A DNA stretch of 64,000 nucleotides from JAVBLP01 sp031553505. Lineage in GTDB: Bacteria; Elusimicrobiota; Endomicrobiia; Endomicrobiales; Endomicrobiaceae. How positions within the stretch are numbered: position 1 is the stretch's first letter; each line of letters starts with the position of its first letter. The translations under genes were made by a program, and so were the position numbers. Shown piece after piece: positions 1 through 12,400 of the stretch. Below the pieces are notes generated by a model, which was given only the letters and a program-made list of their open reading frames with translations, was not told where the DNA came from and ran no database searches. The DNA lies in NCBI GenBank assembly GCA_031553505.1, contig JAVBLP010000002.1, positions 1 through 64,000 of the forward strand, given 5' to 3'.

Positions 1-1
1 A

Positions 2-436
2 ACAATCGCTTCCGAACCGGCGCAGGTAGTTTCTATTGCAAATATCAAAGATCCTAAATACAAGCGCGAATATATTCCAACGACGCCGCCTCCCAGAGCG
101 GAAACGTATTTTGCTTTTGACAGCAACGGTTTGTCTGATGCAAGCAAAGAAAACATAGCGTTGTTTGCGCAAAGCATAAAAGACAAACAATATAATATCA
201 CTATACAAGGGCACACGGATTCAATAGGTTCAAGGGAATATAACCAGAAATTATCGGAAAGAAGGGCAAGAGCCGTAAAAGCCGAGCTAGTTAAAAACGG
301 ATTGGACGCTTCAAAAATAGAGGTAGTCGGATACGGAAAAGACAGGCCTATAGCGGACAATTCAACAGCAGAGGGCAGGGCGCAGAACAGAAGAACCGTG
401 ATGTTTGCGGAAGTTAATAAAAATGGAAACTATTAA
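2..436 (+). CDS. OmpA-family peptidoglycan-binding C-terminal domain protein (5' end outside window)
   Basis: The reading frame is open from the first bases of the window, so only the C-terminal ~144 codons are present; the TTG at 131 is not a real start because in-frame coding continues upstream. A proline-rich linker (TTPPPRAE) leads into an OmpA-like domain. Visible family signatures are GHTDSIGS, the NQKLSERRA helix with its arginines, the VGYGKDRP turn and the closing GRAQNRRTV. In the family this domain binds diaminopimelate in peptidoglycan and tethers an outer-membrane protein or lipoprotein to the wall. The stop overlaps the start region of the giant autotransporter gene, so the two are probably co-transcribed and perhaps translationally coupled. 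Whether the missing N-terminus is a barrel or a lipoprotein cannot be seen. Confidence 0.93.
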   Translation, partial: TIASEPAQVVSIANIKDPKYKREYIPTTPPPRAETYFAFDSNGLSDASKENIALFAQSIKDKQYNITIQGHTDSIGSREYNQKLSERRARAVKAELVKNGLDASKIEVVGYGKDRPIADNSTAEGRAQNRRTVMFAEVNKNGNY

Positions 437-3400
437 TAATCAATTCATTAAAAATATAATGAAAAAAGCATTGATGGCCGCGGCCATCGCTTTTTTCTTT
501 TTGTTATACGGGTTTAACTCTAATCTTTTCGCGGCTGATTGGCCTGTAAGTACGGCGTCAGAGCTTAACAGCGCCGTGTCAGCTTCCGCCAGCGGCGACA
601 CTATAACTATTACTGCCGATATTGCCACATCTTTAATAACTACTGTTAACGAAAAAACTATTACATTTAGAAATGACGGCACAGAAAGGACATTGTCCGG
701 AATATCCGCAACTCTGCCTACGGGAATCGCCGTAAACAATTCATCCATAACAATAAGCGGTATAAAATTTTCAAATTTTCAATCTGCTACGGCAAATAAC
801 GGCGCTGCTTTAAATACTGTCACGGGCACATCCGCCACGGTAAATCTTGGTGACGTATCATATATTTCAAATAACGCGGGTTCCGGCGGCGCTATGTTCA
901 ACACAGCGACAAATTTAATCAGCGTTTACGGAAATATCCAGTTTACAAGCAATACATCATATTACAGCGGCGGCGCGTTATCTAACAGCGGAAATTTTAT
1001 TTCATTATCAGGAAGCACTATATCATTTGTTTACAACTGGGGAATTACTACTGTAGTAAGCAACAGCGGAGGCGGCGCGCTTTATAATTCCAAGGTTATG
1101 TCTTTGGATTCATCATATTTTTACACTAATCGCTCGGGCAACGGCGGAGCTGTTTTTAACGCGTTTGGCGGTACGATAACTTTTCGCAGCGTAAATATGA
1201 CGTCAAACACCGCGCACGGTGGAGGAGGCGCGATTTATAATACGTCATACCTTTCATCCTTTAATACACATATGATATTTACCGGCAACGCGCTGTTCAG
1301 GGGCAATGTCGCCCAAAACGGCGGAGCTATTTATAACTACACAAACGCTTTTATTACTTCTAATGCCGGCAGTTTTCTTGATTTTGTATCGAACAGGGGA
1401 GCTACAGGTTCCTATTCCGGCGGAGCTATTTATAATATGGGCACTATTACGCTTTCTTCCGCGTCGTTTACTTCAAATACGGCAGGTAATACGGGCGGCG
1501 CGATATTTAATACCGCCACAGGCGTATTGAATTTCTCCTACTCTTACTTTAGGTCTAACAGTACCGCCGGAGGCGGCGCAATTAGTAACTCCGGTACTGC
1601 TAATTTTACCGAAGAAGCGGTTTTTACCGGCAATACGGCAACGGCAAACGGAGGCGCAATTTCAAACGGCGTTACCGGAATACTCAATATGAATAACACG
1701 GATTTTATTACAAATACGGCAACATCTAACGGCGGGGCTGTTTATAACAGCGGATCTGCAACCTTAACAGATGTAAATTTTATGTCAAACAGGGCTACGT
1801 CAAGCGGTGGGGCGCTGTATAATACTAACGGAACGGTCAATATTACTACCACGTCATTTATCGGAAATACGGCTTCTTTAAGCGCCGGAGCGGTTTATAA
1901 TACCGGAACAACCGCGATTTTGAATTTGAATGACGGCACGTCGTTTATTTCTAATAAATCCAGCGGGACGGCGTTAACATACGGGGGAAGCGCCCTGTAT
2001 AATACAGCCGGAGCGAAGGTGAATATAAACGGCAGTGTTTTATTTTCATCAAATTCCTCCAGGTCAAACGGCGGAACAGTATATAATGCTTTGAATTCAA
2101 GCATTACGGCGGCAGCCGGAAGTTCCGTTGTTTTTGAGTTCAGCGCGGCAACCGGTACATACGGAGGCGGAGCGGTTTACAATCTCGGCGGCGTATCATT
2201 TGATTCCGTTACTTTTAACAGAAATATGGCCGTATCCGGCGGGGCGGTATTTAGCAGCGGCACTGCTTCTGTGGTACATATAAATGACGGATTATTTTCA
2301 TTTAACTTATCCACCGGCAGCCTTGCAACCCACGGAGGCGGAGCGATTTACAGTATTTCCGGTGCGGTCAATATAACAGGGGATGTCGTATTTTCATCAA
2401 ATTACGCAAAAGGCAACGGTGGCGCCGTATATAATGCCGCGGCTTCAAGCGTTACTTCTGCGGCAGGCAGCCATACAGTATTTGAGTTTAATACCACAAG
2501 CGGTACTATGGGCGGCGGAGCTATATATAATCTCGGGATGGTAAATTTAACCGCAGCAGACTTTAACAAAAATGCAGCTTTGGCAGGGGCTGCGGTTTAT
2601 AATACAGGCAGTTTTACGGTGTCTTCGGGATCATTCAATTTTAATAATGCCTCAAGTTCCGGCGGAGCTATATATAACGGCGGCTTTTTAGAAATAAATG
2701 GAGCGGCGTTTACGGGAAATACCGCGTCTACAGGCAAAGATATTTACCAGATAAATACCGCGACAACGGTTTTTTCGGGTACGGAAATTACGTCTTTTTA
2801 CGGCGGTATAGAAGGCGGCGGTTTGTTTCAAAAGACAGATTCCGGCAGCGTATATTTTCAGGCAGGGTCAAAAAACATTATAAACGGAACGTTTGAACAT
2901 AATGCCGGCGCAGTCCGTTTTGCCACAACATCATATATCAGCACTTTTACCGTTGCGGCAGGCGCGGGGCTCGGCATTGTAACGGACTTAACCCAAGCCG
3001 GCACTACAGGGCTGCAAACTGAATATATAAGCATTGATAATGATTCAATATTGATAGTTAACGAAAGCCCTTCAATCCGTAAAGTTGTAGGTTCGTCCGT
3101 TGTTGTAATATGGGCAAATATGACTAACGGCGTGGCATTCAGCACGCAAAATATAACAGGAAACAACTACAGATTTTCGTGGGACGGATTATGGGACGGA
3201 TACGCCTACAGCGGCTGGCTGACATACGGCATCCTCCCGTGGAATTCATTTGTCGAACAGTATCAAATGGTTACCGCAGGCGAAACGTTAGAACTCATGC
3301 AAAATATAACAGCGGCAGAATTGGATGAAAATCCGTTTTTATCTCCCGGGGCAAGCAATTTTACGATTGACGCGCACGGATACATAATAGATTCGGCAAA

Positions 3401-6400
3401 TAAGGAAAATAAATATCTCGCGCTTAACGATTCTTCCGTTACCATAAAAAATACGCAGTTTAGAAACTTTGTAAACACTGCTTCCGCGACAGGCGGAGGA
3501 GTGATTTTTACTTCCGGCATTGTTTCTCTTAATACCGTTGCGTTTGCTTCAAATACCGCGCTTAACGGCGGCGCCATTTATAGCAGTTCCGTAGCAGTTC
3601 TCAATATGTCCGGGTCAGCTTTTACGGCTAATACGTCTTCACAGGGAGCCGCAATATATAATTTAGGCAATGTTACGGCAGCATCTTCAACTTTTAATTC
3701 CAATCAAACTCTTTCTCACGGCGGCGCCATATACAATACTGGGGTAAATGCGCTTTTATCTTTAGGGGATGTTTCTTTTTCTTCAAACTCCGCGTTAAAT
3801 AACTACGGCGGGGCAATATATTCCGCCGCAAATTCAACTGTGGATTTTACCGGTAACGCGTTATTTAACGTTAATTCGGCTTACAGAGGCGGCGCAATTT
3901 ATTCTTCTTTATCAATGCTTAAGTTTTCTACGGTAACATTCGCCGGCAACAGTTCTTCGCAGGGCGGAGCGCTTGCGGTTTACGGTTCCAGCGTAATTTT
4001 TAAAGAAGGGGAAGTTATTTTTTCAAGCAATACAGTAGGAGCCGGTTTGGGCGGCGCGATGTTTTCAGCGGCGTCAAATATTGTTTTTGACGCAAAAACA
4101 GTTGTGTTTTCAAGCAATACGGCGCAATACGGCGGCGCGTTAAATATTATAGACGGTTCGCGTATAGATTTTAATTCAGAATCGCTTTCTCTTGTAAATA
4201 ACACAGCGTCAATTAACGGCGGCGCTGTTAATGCGGCAAATGCAGTGCTTAACTTTAACGGCGGCAGCGTAACATTTGCGGGCAATGCTGCAAGCGTCGG
4301 CGGCGCTATTTATGTGAATCTGTCAACTATAACATTTAATAGTATGGCGGCATTTACGGGCAATACCGCATTTACGGGCGGCGCATTAGATATTAATAAC
4401 AGCATAGTGTCTTTTCAAAATGTGCTGTTTTCGTCAAACATAGCAACAGGCGGAGCGGGAGGCGCTATATGGAGCAGCGCGAATTCTTCCGTTACTTTTA
4501 ACGGAATATCAATATTTGCTTTTAACGTAGCGCAGACAAGCGGCGGAGCATTGTACGTACAGCAGAGTTCCGTAACTTTTAATAAAGCCGTAAATTTTGC
4601 AGGCAATACTTCTGTAGCGGGCAGCGGCGGCGCCATATATTCAAACTTTAACGGGCAAAGATATATATTTAATGATTCTGCGGTATTTGATTCGAATACA
4701 TCATCTGTAGGTTTTGGCGGCGCTATATACGCAAATGCTGCATATTTTGATTTTATGGCTTCTTCTGTAACTTTTACCGGAAACACTGCAGGATTACAAG
4801 GCGGGGCAATCTATATTTCAAATCTTTCTACATTTACATTTAATGCCGGATATATAGAATTTAGCAGTAATAACGCAAAAAATAGCGGCGGGTCTATCAA
4901 TATTGATAATTCGCGTATTAATATTAAAAGTGCGGATAAGGCAGTTTTTATAAATAATACATCTTCAGATATCGGCGGGGCAATCTATGCAAACAACTCG
5001 GAAATTTTATTTAGCGGTGAAGCTGTTTTTGCCGCAAACAGCGCAAATCGTGGCGGCGCCGTATATAATGCAGGAAATACGCTTTTAACTTTTGAAAATG
5101 TTTCTTTTTCTTCAAATATAGCTTTGATTGGTAACGGCGGCGCTATATTTAGTAATGTAAACGCAAAAGTAATTTTTAACGGGGTATCTACATTTACATT
5201 TAACCGTGCTCAAGCATCCGGCGGAGCGCTAAATATAGAGCAAAGCTCTGTAACGTTTGATAAAGCGGCAAATTTTGCAGGCAATACTTCTGTAGCGGGC
5301 AGCGGCGGCGCCATATATTCAAACTTTAACGGGCAAAGATATACATTTAATGATTCTGTGGTATTTGATTCGAATGAAGCGGCGGCGGGCAGCGGCGGCG
5401 CAATATTTATAAACACAGGACAGTTTTTATTCAACGATACATCCGTTTTTACCGCTAACAAAGCAGGGAGCGGCGGCGGCGTATATATGTCAGGGGCAGG
5501 CGCGCTTTTAACTTTTGGAAATATTTTATTTTCTTCAAACGCAGCTTTGTCAACGGCAGGCGGCGCTGTATGGAGTAGCGCAAACTCTTCCATTACCTTT
5601 AACGGGGTGTCGTCATTTACCTTTAACAGCGCGCAGACACACGGCGGAGCTTTGTACGTACAGCAAAGTTCCGTGGCGTTTAACCAGTCGGTATATTTTG
5701 CAAGCAATTCTGCCGTGACAGGCAACGGCGGCGCCATATATTCAAACTTTAGCGGACAAAATTACTTATTTAGTGATACGGCAGTATTTGACTTTAATGA
5801 AGCAGCAGGTAACGGCGGTGCTATACTTTTAACCGGAAACCAAAGCCGGCTTGTATTTAGCAGCGCTGCGGTTTTTACCGCAAATAAAGCAGGCAACGGC
5901 GGCGCTATACATATTACGGCAGGCAGCACGTCAACTTTTGCCAATGCGGTATTTAATGCCAACAGGGCGTCCGGAGCAGGCGGCGCTATAAACGCTACTA
6001 ATGCCACTCTGGCATTGAACGGGGATGTTACTTTCAGCAGCAATGCCGCGACAGGTGCTGCGGGAGCGGTTTCGTTATACCGTTCGTCATTGCTGGTTGA
6101 CGCTTCAAAGATTATTTTTGCGAATAACACATCAGCAAGCAGCAATTCAGGAGCTTTACAATTAGCTTATACTTCAAATTTTATATTTACGGGTGATACT
6201 GCCGAATTTTACGGTAACAGGGCGGAAGGCGGCGTTGCTGGGGTATTGTCGGCTGAAAATAACTCTACAGTTGAAATTAATGCTTCAGAATACATATTGT
6301 TTAAAGATAATTATGCTTCTACTTCTGGGGGCGTGATTTACGGTAATAATTGGGTAAGTACGGCTTCTTTTGTTCTTAATGCGTCATCAGTGATATTTTC

Positions 6401-9400
6401 TTCAAACAGCGCCGGGACAACGGGCGGCGCGGTGAATACTAAAGGTTCCATAATAACGATTACCGCCGCGGATTTAATTGATTTCAGCAATAATAGCGCG
6501 TTATCTTCATCCGGCGGCGCTTTGTTTGCGGAGCTCAATACCTATTTTACATTAAACAGTTCTAATACCATTAATTTCAGCGGTAATACGGCTGCCGCGG
6601 GTTCCGGGGCTATATATTCTTCAAGCCGCTCAACTTTTACCATTGTTGCTGAAGGTTCTGTTAATTTTTTAAATAATACTGCAAACAACGGTTCGGGCGG
6701 CGCTATATCGTCAAACCTTTCAAGTTTTACAATTACCGGAAACCAAATAAATTTTGTAAATAATTTAGCTACCGGCACGGCTTCATATGTAAGCGGCGGA
6801 GCTATAAACGCTACAAATAATTCGACTTTCTATTTGTACGGGATTGATTCCGTAAACTTCCATAATAACGCCTCAATATCAAGGGGCGCTTTGTATGCTT
6901 CGGCTTCACAGTTTATTATTGAAAGCGAAAGGGAAGTCAATTTCAGCAGCAACAGCGCTGCCGGCGCAGGGGGAGCTGTTTATTTAAGCGCTTCTTCTTT
7001 AAGTATTGACGCACCGACAGTACAGTTTTTAAATAATACCCTTTCAAATACTTCTTACAGCTATGGCGGCGGCGCTGTTTTTGCTGACGGAGCTTCTACT
7101 TTTACAATAACAGCGGATACTATAGCGTTTAAAAACAATAATATTGAAGTCCCTTTAAGTTTAAGCGGAGGCGGGGCTATATATGCCCAGTCTTCTTCGC
7201 AGTTTATTTTTGACGCAAAGCAGATTCTTTTTGAAAATAACACGGCAAGCGGCGCAAGCGTCGATGTGTACGGCGGCGCTATATTTGCCCGCAGCGGCGC
7301 TTTGTTGGATTTTACTGCTGATGAGATAAATTTTGTTAATAATTATTCCAAAACACAAGGCGGCGCTATAGCCACATCATATAGCGACAGGGCACGGTTT
7401 GATTTTACCGCGTCAACGATTGTTTTTTCAGGCAATACCGCTGCAAACGGTTCCGGCGGCGCGATGTTCTTATCATACAGCGCGATATCAACATTTACTG
7501 CGGATATTATGAGTTTTACGGAAAATAAAGCCGGAACAAGCGGCGGAGCGGTATATGTTTCCGGAGGTTCATATGTGGAACTTAACGGCGGCGGAATACT
7601 TTTTACAAGCAATACGGCAAGCACAGCAGGAGGCTCTATAGCCGTAAATGCTTCATCGGTTATCATAAACGGCCCGGCGCTTTTTGATTCTAATACTGCA
7701 ACGGCAAACGGCGGTGCCGTACATCTCACAGGTTCAGCTTATTTTTCTATTGATGCGGATTCGATAACATTCATAAATAATATTACTTCCAATACCAGCA
7801 ATAATAATGGTGGCGGAGCTATATACGCCATCAATTCTTCAGCTGATTTCAGCGCAAAATATGTATCTTTTGAAAATAATATGGCAACTGGCACAGCCGC
7901 GTCAATATACGGCGGCGCAATACAAGTTATCGGGCGTTCTACCTTCAATATTACTGCCGGTGAAATAATTTTTAACAATAATTCCGCTAAGTCTTTTGGC
8001 GGAGCGGTAGCAGTATATAATGACTATAATAACAGCCCCTATTTTAATATGGAATCTTCATCTTTTACTTTCACGGGGAATTATGCCGGTACTAACGGCG
8101 GCGCGATATATAATGCTTTAACGATGGTAATAAGCGGTTCAGGCGTGTTTGATGGAAATAATGCAGGCAATTTGGGCGGCGCTGTATATAATTCAGGATT
8201 ATTTGTTTTAAATTTAAGCTCAGGCGATATAGTTTTCCAAAACAACACGGCAGGCGCAACGGCAAACGATATATATAATACCGGGACAATAAATATTATA
8301 GCAGGAAATACAAATGACGTTGTGATAAACAGCGGAATAAGCGGTACGTCAGCCGGAATAATAAATAAAGAAAACGCGGGAAGGCTGCTGATAAACGGCG
8401 ACAGTTCAAAATATTTAGGCGTGATGAACCAAAGCGGTGGCGAAGTGATAGCAAGCACAAGTTACTTTGGCGGAAGAAGCAATATAAGCAGCGGAACGCT
8501 TGAGATGGCGACAGGCAGCGCGTTTACAAACGGTTCCGTAATATCATTGGCAAAAGACTCGCAGTTATTAATAACTGCAACAAGCAGTTTGGCTGTAACC
8601 GGCTTTAACCAGATAACGGGTTTAAACGGGACATTTGGCGAAGTTAACAAAACAGGCAGCGGTTTGTTGCAGATAACGGGCAATAACAACGCTTTTACGG
8701 GCAAATTTACGCAAACGGCGGGCACAACAACCGTTACAAGCGCGGGTGGAATGTTTACGGGCAGCAATAATGTATCAAACAGCTTGCTGCAGGTAACGGG
8801 AAACGGCATATATTACGGAGTAAACCTTGGCGGTAACGGACAATTAGAGCATTACAATACGGCATTATCCACATCATCTATTCCCGGCAATATAATATTT
8901 ACATCAGCCGGAGCGAGCGCGTATTTTGGCAGCGCGGTGTCGGGCGGTTTGATGGCAAATTACAGTTTGGACGGCAAATTAGATAACGGGCAGTTAAACA
9001 CGGTTATATTTGATACGGCTGCGGTAGTTATAAACGCAACAGATTTTACGGGTGTGACGCAATACCAATTCAACAACTCCCGCATAGATTTAACGCAGGG
9101 GACAAGCACAAGAACTGTGGAGTTTACTAATTTAGCGGTAAATAATACATCATTAGATTTAGGCGTAATTTTTACGGCAAATACCGCGGAAAGCGACAAA
9201 TTATATGTAAGCGGAACAGGAAGCGGAAAGCTTGATCTTGGCGTATTGTACATAAAAGATGATGCCGATGCCGGTTTAAATATATTGTACAGGCTCGAAG
9301 CATTGGACGGATTAGAATTTAACCCGGGAGACGGGCAAGACATAGCGACAACGGCGTATGAGTATGCCGTATCAGTAGCAACGGATGACTATCATTATGT

Positions 9401-12400
9401 TCTGTTAAAAGCAATAAGCTTATCTGACCCTAACTCATTAGATAAAATGAATATGAAGTACAACAAAAGGGCGTTTTTGTTTTCAAGCACGGGCTCTTAT
9501 CACGAAGCGGACAGCCTGCACAATATGAGTTCCGGCGTGTTTACGGTGGCAGGCTACAGTGATGACGCAACTGCAAGCATATTGTCAGGAGTATTATATA
9601 CAAGCACTAACACAACGACAGGAAGAGGCTCATTCTTCAATATAATTGCCAATACTGCGGTAGATTTTACATTGAAAGACTTAACAGTCTCAAGCGCGCA
9701 GGCAAACGGAGAGTATAAAGCAGGCTGGGGCAGGACTGATACGGACGGTTCGGTATTAAGGATGATGAGTAATCAGGCAACGGTTAACATAGAAAACGTG
9801 ATATTTGAAAATAATGAAGCGTACGGAGCGGGCGGCGCAATATATCAGGGGTCCGGGGTACTCGGCGTAAGCAGCTCAGTGTTTAGAAACAACGTATCCG
9901 GGAGCCACGGCGGAGTGGTACGCATATTTAACAGCTCGGCAACTTTTTCAAATGTATCTTTTGAGTCAAATGCTTCCACAGCCGGCTACGGCGGCGCTAT
10001 TTATGCAACCAACTCTTCATTTGTAACATTAAACGGCAGCCGTATCAGCTTTAGCAGTAATAGCGCGCGGCAAGGCGGCGCTATTTATGCGGATAATTCA
10101 ATTTTTGATTTTTCAGGGGATTTAATAAGCTTTAATAATAACATTGTTGCAGGCGGCGCTGCCGGCGCGATTGGTATCAATAATTCAACTTTTACGCTTA
10201 ATGCCGGTGTTGCAGAGTTTATAAACAATACAGGCACTTCATATGCCGGAGCTGTAAGCGCTTCAAATTCAATATTTTCAATTACGGCGGATTCAATAAC
10301 ATTTATAAATAATATAAGCTTGGATTCGGCATACAATAGCGGAGGAGGAGCTGTCTATTCACAAGGCTCGTCTTTCACATTTATTGCAAAAAATATTCTT
10401 TTTGAAAACAACACAGCTACAGGTACGCAAACCTATGTAGGCGGCGGAGCAATCAAAGGGTCTTATGCGGCGCAATTCTATTTTAATGCTGATGAAGTAG
10501 CATTTAACGGCAACTATGCCCAAATTTATGGCGGGGCAATTACGGTGGGTGCATATACACCCGGTTCAAACTTTAATATTGACGCTTCAACCGTGATATT
10601 TTCATCAAACGCATCGAGGGAAGGCGGCGCGATATACGCGAGAAGCAACTCTACGTTTACGTTTAATGCGGATTATATAGAGTTTAGCAGTAACACTGCA
10701 TCAACTACCGGAGGAGCGATATATCTTGATACTTCATTGTTTAGCGTAAGCAATTCAAAAGATATTGTTTTTGCTAACAACGGCGCGGCAACAAACGGCG
10801 GTGTAATTTATGCAAATAAATCATCATTTACGTTTATAAGCGATAATTTAGTCTCTTTTAGCGGCAATACATCCGGCGCAGCCGGCGGAGTCGCTCATTT
10901 AACAGGTTCATCAGTTTTAAATTTAGAGTCAAATACTGTTGATTTCAGCGGTAATTCGGCAACAGGAAGCGGCGGCGCGGTTTATGCAAGCGCATCATCT
11001 TTTAATATTACAAGCGATAATAAAATCACTTTTAGCGGCAATATAGCTGGAGCTTACGGCGGAGCTGTTTATTTAACGGTTTCATCTGCCAGCTTTGAGG
11101 CGAATACCATCAATTTCAGCAGTAATACATCAATTACAAACGGCGGCGGCGCGGTTTTTGTAAACGGTTCACCGGCTTCATTTACTGCGGACTTAATTGT
11201 ATTTTCAAATAATGTGACTTCGGCAACTGCCATAAATGACGGCGGCGGCGCGATCAGAACGGCAGGGGCATCTGATATTACGTTTAACGGCGGCAAAGTG
11301 TTATTTGAAAATAATGTATCCGAAGGCGCATCTGTTAATATCCGCGGCGGAGCTATACACGCTTTAGGCGGTTCAGTATTAAGTTTTAATTCTCAAGAAA
11401 CAGTGTTTAATAATAATTATGCCAAAGGATTTGGCGGGGCGATCGCAACAAATACCGGTGGTGCACAATTTAACTTTAACGGTTCATCCGCAATGTTTTC
11501 AAATAACATATCTTCCGGAGCAGGCGGCGCGATATTTTTCACAACCGTTTCGTCTCTTACGTTTAACGGCAGCTTCCTTAAGTTCGCAAATAACTTTGCG
11601 ATGACGCAGGGCGGCGCGGTATATAATTCCGACAGTTCAAATATATCTTTCCAGTCGGGTACAATACTTTTTGACGGAAATCTTTCAGGGACGGGCGGCG
11701 GCGCTGTATATAACGGGGCAGGCTCTACAATAAGCGCTTCTGCTGGCGCGCATGTAATATTTACCAGCAATACTCACAGTTCAAACGGAACAGGCGGCGC
11801 GATTTACAATGCGGGCTTTATTAATTTTTATGATGCTGCGTTCAGTTCAAACGCTGCGGTAAACGGCGGCGGCGCGATATACAATACGACAGGCGGGCAG
11901 ATAAATATATCCGGCCAAGGCTTATTTGATAATAATACGGCGCCGGCTAATGGCGGTGCTGTATACAATTCCGGAAATGTGTTTTTAACCTCTTCAACGT
12001 TTAATTCTAACCGGGCTACTTTCGGCGGCGGAGCAGTGTATAACAACGGAAATATAACATTTGAATCTGTTAAGTTCAGCAGCAATACTTCTTCGGGCGG
12101 GGGAGCTATTCAAAATGGCAATAGCGGTACAGTAAGTATAAACGCTGCATACTTTGATTCTAATATTTCTTTCAATAGCGGCGGCGCTATTCAAAATGCC
12201 CCCGGCGGGACGGTAAACTTAAATAATTCTGAATTTGTTTTAAATAAATCATCCAATAGCGGCGGCGCGGTTTATAATTCCGGTATATTGAATATGTCCG
12301 GCAGAAATCTTTTTGAAAGTAACTCAACAATAAATATTGCTACAAACGGCGGAGCAATATACAATATTGACGGCGGTGTCATTACGTCTACGGCAACGGG

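Noticed and set aside
131..436. Stand-alone 101-residue OmpA protein starting at TTG 131
   Set aside because: The frame is open to the left edge and the upstream residues fit the linker and first strand of the same domain.
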